A stretch of DNA of 64,000 nt from Doris montereyensis (taxonomy: Eukaryota; Mollusca; Gastropoda; Nudibranchia; Dorididae), in assembly GCA_037039925.1 (NCBI GenBank), contig JAXRKP010000069.1, forward strand, positions 258,501 to 322,500, in the 5' to 3' direction. Positions 59,401-64,000 of the stretch are shown here, in pieces. A program made the translations under genes and the position numbers. Under the pieces are notes generated by a model. That model had not been told where the DNA came from. It made no database searches and saw only the letters and a list, made by a program, of their open reading frames with translations. Position 1 is the stretch's first letter, and every line of letters begins with the position of its first letter.

Positions 59401-61476
59401 TAAGAAGATGTGTGGATGAAAATTCATACTATTTTTTATTAAGTAGTCTTGAGCTTATTCGTTCCTTTGAACACGTTTATAGTAAAAACAGATGAGGAAC
59501 TGAGATATATATACACACACAATATATGCAAGTCAAAACAGTAACATTTAACCTGTTTTTAAACAGAGTGAATTACCTCTTGATGTACTTGTTTAGCATG
59601 CTTCAAAATAGCAATGACATCACCCATCCTCGAAATCCCCATGTCTGTCAGGTACTCCTTGCTAAGATCAAGCAACATGTCTTTAGTGATGCGGTTGTCT
59701 GAAAACATGATAGCGTAGTGAGCAGCATCTCCAGCTGGAATGCTGGCAGTTGTAAAGAAGTTTATCCAAAACGGAGTGTCTGCAATGGTAACAATTTTAA
59801 GAACATAAAAACATCTGACACACTTTCTTCAATAAATTAGAATCTAAGTAACAACTGCACAAAACAGGTTCTTATATGACTACAAGCATGTTATACCCCG
59901 GGTGATATCAAGTAGGCCTACAATTGTTATATCAACATCAAATCAGTACTCAATACTTAAGTTATATGGGCAGGCATGAATGAGGCATTTGTCAGGGATG
60001 ATGATGTTAAAATAATGGCTGATCTCGACTATGAAACTCATTTCCCTCTCACAGCGGAGGGTTCAGCCTTCGGGGATTGTTATAGCTTTACAAAAGTTAA
60101 ATATAATTTAAATTTCATAACTCTACTGAGTTTCCCATTAAGAAATATGGTTATATACACTCGAATCAATGCTTAGTCCCAGTCTAATATGTTAAACTGA
60201 CTGTTATCAGTTACATTTGAACTGCTCCTGTTCAAATAAAATATGTCTGCAGTCTTACTTTAGTCACACTCACACCGAGTTAGATAGGCAGAAATCACCA
60301 ATGCTAGTCACGAAACATTGCAGTAACTGGAAGCAACTCCTCTTTTTATACACCAAATCTAGAGTCTATTTCAATCTAGATCTAATTTAGATATGGATAT
60401 AGATCTAAAGAATCTAGATCTTGTTTAGTAAGATCTAGTAATGTTTAGTATTTCTAAAGCCTACAAAGTTGATCTACAGCACTGCCATAGATCAGTGAAA
60501 AAGAACAGACAACAAAATTTATGTTTGGCCCGCATCTGAGTACCGCTGCTCTGTTTGGGACCCATATCATGAAAATGACATTAAAAAATTAGACAAAGTG
60601 CAAAAAAGAGCAGCCCGATTTTAGAAGTGGGAATTACGATCAATCCAGTCAACTGGTTCAAGATTCGTAATAGTATAGTATAGTATAGTCAATCCAGCGT
60701 CTTAGGCTTTCAATGCCTTTGCTGATCTTGGGTTTCCAGCTTCATTGACTCCATGATCACTTCCAGTTTGACAGGAGGGTCAACTAAACTGAACATGTAA
60801 TATGACAAAAGGCTATCTAAAAGCGATTCTTGAAGGCGTTGAGGTTTGGAGCTTCAGCGACTGAAACTGGGAAGTTGTTCCAACGGTCAATCACACGCTG
60901 ACTGAAGAAATGCTGTCTGAGTGATGTGTTGCATCTTGGTTTATTTAACTTATATTTATGGCCTCCGGTATAGTTGTCAGCAAACACAAATAGTTCCTTC
61001 TGGACATTGTAGAGATCATGTGTAAATTTGTATGTTTCTATCATATCACCTGTAATACGCCTGTATGTCATACTGGGAATTCTAATTAACTTAAATCTTT
61101 CTTCATATCCTTTATGGCTACCACTCCAAGAAAGAAAAACAATGAATAAACGTAGTGTCAATTGCCACCGGAAATTTCTGGAGGCAATGGACAATTCGTC
61201 AAACACCACCAATTTCTGGGAGAACTCTTTCTTAATGAAGTCTTTGATCTGCCACCACAGGAAAAAGTGTTCCTCTCTTTCACTGTCATTTATAGGCCTA
61301 TTAGTGATAGTGATGTTCAAATCCGAGACAGCAATGTGAGAACAACACGAATTCTATACCTATTTGTATGATTCCTTTGAGGATTTTAAAGGGGATTTAT
61401 CTTAATTTGAACAGCAGAGAGAGAGGGGGAGGGGGAGGAGAAAGAGGAGGAGGAGGAGGAGGAGGAGGAGGAGGAG

Positions 61477-61545
<69 letters not shown>

Positions 61546-63420
61546 GACAGACAGAAGAGTGTGGGCACACTTTCTTGAGTGTGTAAAGGCGAAAGAGAAT
61601 GTTGTGTTCATATAAAACATAGACAGCTATGTCCTTCCTCTTTAAGACTAATACAACTCGTGTCAACATCAGGAAATAATATATTATGTGCCTCTGGCCT
61701 ATACTTATACAGTTATCCTTATTGATATAAGCCAAAAACTTGTCAACTACCATCGGATTTTTCTGTCATAATTGATGCTGCCATAAATTAATTAACTTTA
61801 TTGAAGGCATTCCATTTCGGTATCTCAAACGAACCGACGGCCAGATGTTGCGATGGCTTTGTAGGGACAGAACGTCATCAACATTCAAAATGCGAGCTCC
61901 AAAGCCTACTTGATATCAGAGATGTCGCATCGAAAATCCGAGCGACGACTCAGATGGTACGGACATGTACGCCGGATGCCGCAAGATCGAGTGCCGAAGA
62001 GAATCCTTCTTCTCGGAGCACCCGGTCTCGCTTACGCGGAAGACCCAAGAAGCGTTGGATTGACAACATAAAAGAGGACAACGCCTCGTCAGCGGCTGAC
62101 CCGTTGGACCGAAAGGCCGGGAGAGCGCCCATCAAAATTGGATGCCGTCGTAACCCCACTAACGAGAGAAACATACGACGTTAAAGAAAGAAGAAGAAGA
62201 AGATTCCACCAATCTCTCAAAATCCCACTCAAATACCTTGAAGAAAGAAATACAAAAACAAGTAAGTCCTCCAATAATTTCATCATACCACCATCTAGAT
62301 TTAGATCAGATGCACATTTATCCCGCCAACAATTAGATTGTGGAACAGTTTGCATAAGCAAAAAGTGTCAAAACATCAATCACTTTAAAATCTGTGGTGC
62401 AGCCACCGGCTATATCTGGCGATCTCGGAGTTTAGGGTCCTAAATTTTTTTCCCCCCCAAGATTTATTTAAACTTAAAAATAAGATCTTTTAAGAATAAC
62501 TTAAAAAATATTTTGTTTTCCAAAATAATATTTATTTCTTCATGTTCAAGAAAAGTTACATAGGGTATTGCACTTAAATTTCATTTAGAATTTTCCCAAA
62601 TGTGTTTTCGCCAGATGAAGCAAATGTGTCGTTTCTCCATCTCCATTCAAACTCCCGTAGGTAGCTGATGAAGTGCCATGCATTCAATTCATCTTCTTCT
62701 TTGCATGAGACCAAAACGCTTCAATACTTTGTGTATGGGCCATGGGATCGGCAGGGTCGACAAAGTGTGACAAACTCTGACAAATTAAAATGTAGGATCA
62801 AACTCCAATAAAAATAATTTAGGACCCTAAACTCCGATATCGCCCTGTATCTGTCCTTCACTAACAAACTGTGTAGTACGAAGGGCAGCTACATCTGTTA
62901 TTATTAATATAATATATAACTTCTATGCTTAGTTTAGATTATAGACCTAGACTCGATCCTAGGTTACAGGCATTTGTCAGGGATGATGTTAAAATAATGG
63001 CTGATCTCGCCTATGGAACTCATTTCTAGGATCATAGATGAAAAAGATTTAGAAATTAGAAGTCTAGATCTAGGCCTAGAGTAGATTATGAAACAAAACT
63101 AAATACATGTAGTTCGCTCCAAGAAGCAAACATGTACACCTTGATATTCTAGAGCTGGGGATCTAGAGAAATTTAGATCTATATTGGGAAGCCCTCATCT
63201 CACTTTGAATTATTCGCTCTCGACCTCAAGAGTTAGAATCTAGATCTAGACAGGCTACCGATACTTACAGATTTTCACTAGATATTAAACTAAACAGAAA
63301 CGGTAACAAATTTTATCTATTGAAGTTGAGCATGATATGGAGGTATATATTACACATGCGGGCTGTTTTATTACAACAACAAATAGGTATTTAAATATAC
63401 ATGCCTGATGTGGACGCCAT
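50202..63420 (-). CDS. C19orf47: C19orf47-like SAM-domain protein, eight coding exons
   Basis: Exons in transcript order: 63420-63405, 59779-59577, 57627-57534, 56558-56469, 54696-54593, 54249-53998, 52192-52035, 50446-50202. The protein starts MASTSDTPFWINFFTTASIP and residues ~8-72 form a SAM domain (AHYAIMFSDNRITKDMLLDL, YLTDMGISRMGDVIAILKHA), close to the human SEWIQFF...MLLDLNKE...VGDIIAILKHAK. Next come Ser-rich linkers, AASRMVNHF (human AASRMITNS) and spaced RLG motifs: VFDRLGAED, VFSRLGGK, YVGVLKSAG, MRDRLGAKH, IQARLGAKK, VFSRLGKK. Human C19orf47 (~422 aa, function poorly known, reported nuclear) shows the same order. Length here is about 387 aa if one base is restored in T4 54093-54096 (or T5 54082-54086) and one in T7 52041-52047. 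With both the total is exactly divisible by three. A basic segment before VFDRLGA in human has no exon I could find. Confidence 0.88.
50570..50720 (+). repeat. Short repeat shared with 52800-52960
   Basis: TTTAACCCTGGTAAGGCTA, GACCGGTAAATGCCGGTTTG and TTACAGCACTG occur in both places in the same order. Confidence 0.7.
50800..51335 (+). repeat. Dispersed ~0.6-kb repeat (family P), copy 2, in intron 7
   Basis: Partner of 18310-18975, same blocks and order, slightly shorter. It lies antisense to the C19orf47-like gene. Confidence 0.8.
51336..52034 (-). other. Remainder of intron 7
   Basis: AT-rich, nothing recognised. Confidence 0.5.
52035..52192 (-). CDS. C19orf47: C19orf47-like exon 7 (possible 1-base deletion)
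   Basis: Encodes IQRPEISTTTEGVLSDHAKR, then MRDRLGAKHDSAAITS and TRKK. Acceptor ATTGTAG, donor AAG|GTATGG. It ends in phase 0, but exon 8 requires phase 1. One extra A in the A7 run (52047-52041) fixes it. Confidence 0.85.
52570..52963 (+). pseudogene. Possible internally deleted piggyBac-like transposon relic
   Basis: An acidic open frame (DDPESDLEMDPDFIEDE) is followed, in another frame, by CHKCDLGIGGCRQCFPFHC, a Cys/His pattern reminiscent of the Cys-rich C-terminus of piggyBac transposases. The DDD catalytic core is absent. This is weak pattern recognition, and part of the DNA (52800 onward) is simply the repeat shared with 50570-50720. Confidence 0.22.
52985..53185. repeat. (GA)n / GACA purine microsatellite
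   Basis: GAGAGA, GGAA and CAGACAGA units over about 200 bp, in intron 6 of the C19orf47-like gene. Confidence 0.9.
53998..54249 (-). CDS. C19orf47: C19orf47-like exon 6 (apparent 1-base deletion)
   Basis: The first half reads SGNSVFSRLGGKSEATKRPL through GGLPYVGVLKSAGDSPSPVK; the second, one frame over, TNVSLALKAKNIRIKKTIKT and SDVLA. Read straight through, the first frame hits TGA. Only the second frame meets exon 7 in phase, so both halves are needed. The switch lies between 54097 and 54082, where T4 and T5 runs occur. Acceptor CATTAG, donor CAA|GTGAGT. Confidence 0.88.
54593..54696 (-). CDS. C19orf47: C19orf47-like exon 5
   Basis: Encodes PPQSKRKVSVFDRLGAEDND and NVPKNSPSQ. Acceptor TTTTCAG, donor CAG|GTGAGT. 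VFDRLGAE is identical to the human motif. Confidence 0.92.
54697..56468 (-). other. Intron 4 of the C19orf47-like gene
   Basis: Searched for the human middle segment (KYVINMPKGTTPRTRK-type) without success. Contains a family S repeat at 55397-55640 and a GGT run at 56255-56273. Confidence 0.5.
55397..55640. repeat. Dispersed repeat (family S), copy 2
   Basis: Partner of 48664-48960: TTAACCCCCTTTTACAGTAA, GGCCTTTCTGGCAAA, GTAAACCCAAAATG, GATTGGTAGCTATGT. Confidence 0.65.
56469..56558 (-). CDS. C19orf47: C19orf47-like exon 4
   Basis: Encodes (A)ASRMVNHFTSKHPEAAPMS and QQPAPRPIPP, corresponding to the human AASRMITNSLNRDSPPSTP. Acceptor TTGTTCCAG, donor CAG|GTGAGA. Confidence 0.9.
56709..57533 (-). 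other. Intron 3, nothing recognised
   Basis: AT-rich, no repeat match noted. Confidence 0.45.
57534..57627 (-). CDS. C19orf47: C19orf47-like exon 3
   Basis: Ser-rich linker EAKDKLLRSSSLSSLTSM through SSATRRST. Acceptor TTTATCAG, donor CAG|GTATGA; phases 0 and 1 fit both neighbours. Confidence 0.88.
57830..58122 (-). mobile_element. tRNA-headed SINE (family 2), minus orientation
   Basis: On the minus strand: GCTCGGCAGTCCAGAAGCAA (A-box-like), GTGGGTTCGAGCCC (B-box-like), then a body with CAGGTAGGTGGATCAACATC, CCATCGGAGACGGAGG and ATCACAACATTCTGTG. The same order occurs at 63616-63882. Confidence 0.82.
58180..58530. repeat. Unclassified insertion between the two family Q halves
   Basis: Unlike the flanks in base composition (more GC) and absent from the other family Q copy. 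It may be part of a retroposon ending in TGAAATAAAGTTCTTGAACC. No recognised protein. Confidence 0.35.
59577..59779 (-). CDS. C19orf47: C19orf47-like exon 2 (SAM domain)
   Basis: Encodes TPFWINFFTTASIPAGDAAH through VIAILKHAKQVHQE. Acceptor CATTGCAG, donor GAG|GTAATT. This exon alone identifies the gene: AILKHAK and the MLLDL..E spacing match human C19orf47. Confidence 0.95.
59970..60045. repeat. Short duplicated segment, copy 1
   Basis: GGCATTTGTCAGGGATGATG then TTAAAATAATGGCTGATCTC recurs at 62968-63030, same strand. Confidence 0.85.
60520..60650 (+). pseudogene. LINE reverse transcriptase fragment
   Basis: Encodes VWPASEYRCSVWDPYHEN, then DIKKLDKVQKRAARF-stop, a well-known conserved block in the C-terminal part of jockey/CR1-type RTs (usual form: V.P.LEYCS.VWDP...KLEKVQRRAARF). 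Confidence 0.8.
60810..61115 (-). pseudogene. LINE reverse transcriptase C-terminus, opposite strand
   Basis: Minus strand: IRIPSMTYRRITGDMIETYK, GGHKYKLNKPRCNTSLRQHF, FSQRVIDRWNNFPVSV, APNLNAFKNRF, the RT C-terminus that normally follows the block at 60520-60650. The two pieces face each other across a (TATAG)n spot at 60671-60690, so an inversion or two independent insertions are implied. Confidence 0.85.
61415..61556. repeat. (GGA)n(GA)n microsatellite
   Basis: About 35 bp of GGA units, then about 60 bp of GA, ending in GACAGACAGA. Gly/Glu/Arg open frames here are artefacts. Confidence 0.95.
61815..62205 (+). pseudogene. LINE reverse transcriptase C-terminus with (AAG)n tail
   Basis: Shifting frames give RYLKRTDGQMLRWLCR, SERRLRWYGHVRRMPQDRVP, RGRPKKRWIDNIKEDN and a GAAAGAAGAAGAAGAAGA tail. 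LRW.GHV.RM and GRPKKRW are standard for this LINE class, as in the fragment ending at 10362. Several frame breaks; inactive. ATTCCA occurs just before and just after the element, a possible short target duplication. Confidence 0.82.
62410..62417. repeat. Merlin element target site, left
   Basis: CTATATCT, 7 of 8 identical to CTGTATCT at 62845-62852. Confidence 0.55.
62418..62844 (-). mobile_element. Merlin (IS1016/IS1595-like) DNA transposon, deleted copy
   Basis: Inverted ends of about 30 bp: GGCGATCTCGGAGTTTAGGG then TCCTAAATTTTT on the left; the right end reverse-complemented reads GGCGATATCGGAGTTTAGGG then TCCTAAATTATT. Near-perfect 8-bp repeats flank it, the size known for Merlin. It encodes the end of an ISXO2/IS1595-type transposase on the minus strand. 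At 427 bp most of the transposase is gone. Confidence 0.8.
62574..62767 (-). pseudogene. ISXO2/IS1595-like transposase C-terminal fragment
   Basis: First frame: HFVDPADPMAHTQSIEAFWS then HAKKK. After a frame change: FISYLREFEWRWRND, then FASSGENTFGKILNEI and stop. HTQSIE.FWS..K with its catalytic Glu, and the YL.EF.WR block, are the signature of the DDE transposases of Merlin transposons and bacterial IS1595. The two catalytic Asp residues upstream have been deleted. Confidence 0.82.
62968..63030. repeat. Short duplicated segment, copy 2
   Basis: Partner of 59970-60045; lacks one GAT triplet. Confidence 0.85.
63405..63420 (-). CDS. C19orf47: C19orf47-like exon 1 (start codon; probable GC donor)
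   Basis: AAAAATGGCG gives a strong start context. ATGGCGTCCACATCAG encodes MASTS plus one base, and joining this to exon 2 gives MASTSDTPFWINFF, very like the human MATSEWIQFF. The matching donor is CAG|GCATGT, a GC-AG intron. The nearest GT donor (GGCAT|GTATAT) would leave the wrong phase. Confidence 0.55.
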
Positions 63421-63615
63421 TTTTATTTTTGTCAACTTGACACACACAAGCCTATACAAGTCCAGTAACTCTTATCATCCTGACACAGTTGTGATGGAGA
63501 TTTTGGGTCCTTTTTATCTTCTATGGTGGAAATAGAAGTAGTAGATCTAGATCTATACTGACGGTAAAAGTTGCAAACCACGGAAGTTTGAACTTGATTT
63601 TATTTTAATTGATTT

Positions 63616-63882
63616 ACCCACATCAACAATTAAGGTGATCTCGGGATTTTTGGTAGGATTATTGTTTTGCCCGGACTGCCTTGTAAACGTACACAGAGTG
63701 TTGTGATCTGCACACGGGATTTTTGTTTTATAGTCCGTCTCCTGTGGGACTAGGTGTCGATCCACCTACCTGGACCCGGAGGGGGGGGGGGGGTGGTGGT
63801 TTTACTCGAAAAAAAATCGAGAAATGTTTCCACTACCTTTGGTTGAGAGGCGGACACCTTACCTCTAGACTGCCGAGTCCCC
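63616..63882 (-). mobile_element. tRNA-headed SINE (family 2), just upstream of the C19orf47-like start
   Basis: Minus strand: GACTCGGCAGTCTAGAGGTA head, then CAGGTAGGTGGATCGACACC, CACAGGAGACGGACTA, ATCACAACACTCTGTG, in the same order as 57830-58122. A G12 tract sits inside. It lies about 200 bp upstream of the start codon, so any promoter is either between them or made partly of SINE DNA. Confidence 0.8.
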
Positions 63883-64000
63883 TTGGAGTAGAATCCACTC
63901 AATCCAGGGCAGAATATTGTTTTCTATGGCGACTTTAAAATAGGTTTAAAATGCATAATTTCTTGAGGCAAGCATTCTCAAACCAGGCGAGCTTGCGGAT

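Overview
This window looks like nuclear DNA of an invertebrate animal, most likely a lophotrochozoan and probably a mollusc. It is AT-rich, its genes are split into short exons by GT-AG introns, and most of it is non-coding sequence full of degraded LINEs, tRNA-headed SINEs, small terminal-inverted-repeat transposons, one Gypsy-type LTR retrotransposon and very long CT/GA/TA microsatellites. The phylum is inferred from the overall repeat style and from the animal genes present. No bacterial-style gene, operon, CRISPR array or true tRNA/rRNA gene was recognised.

Three cellular genes can be supported. (1) On the minus strand near 16.1-16.7 kb is a RAMAC (FAM103A1)-like gene, the activator of mRNA cap guanine-N7 methyltransferase, with a RAM-like motif and an Arg/Gly/Tyr-rich tail. 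(2) On the plus strand at 30.3-37.4 kb is a complete four-exon SYNJ2BP/OMP25 orthologue: a PDZ domain plus a C-terminal membrane anchor, 145 aa. (3) On the minus strand at 63.4-50.2 kb is a C19orf47 orthologue in eight coding exons: an N-terminal SAM domain followed by spaced RLG motifs, about 387 aa. The RAMAC-like and C19orf47 genes show apparent single-base deletions, each in or beside a homopolymer. Restoring one base at each site reconnects every exon phase, which points to consensus errors rather than pseudogenes.

Layout: 1-9 kb is gene-poor AT-rich DNA with LINE/SINE tails and a 7-unit 52-bp tandem repeat. 9.05-10.5 kb is a candidate inverted-repeat element that received a 5'-truncated LINE flanked by a perfect 12-bp target-site duplication. 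10.5-16 kb holds dispersed repeats and two SINEs. 16-20 kb holds the RAMAC-like gene and a dispersed 0.6-kb repeat. 20.4-25.0 kb is a decayed Gypsy element inserted inside a pyrimidine microsatellite. 26-28.3 kb is a large nested foldback structure punctuated by the self-complementary hexamer TAGATC. 30-37 kb is SYNJ2BP, whose third intron carries five same-strand copies of a short repeat family. 40.7-46.1 kb holds Tc1/mariner-like and Harbinger-like MITEs plus LINE endonuclease and reverse-transcriptase remnants. 48-55 kb holds local duplications and the 3' exons of the C19orf47 gene. 59.5-63.4 kb is its first intron, which contains LINE pieces and a Merlin-type transposon remnant that still encodes part of an IS1595/ISXO2-like transposase.

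I found no evidence of a new multi-gene system. The most unusual items are the TAGATC-punctuated foldback locus, the same-strand swarm of the short repeat family, the Merlin relic, and a probable GC-AG first intron in the C19orf47 orthologue.
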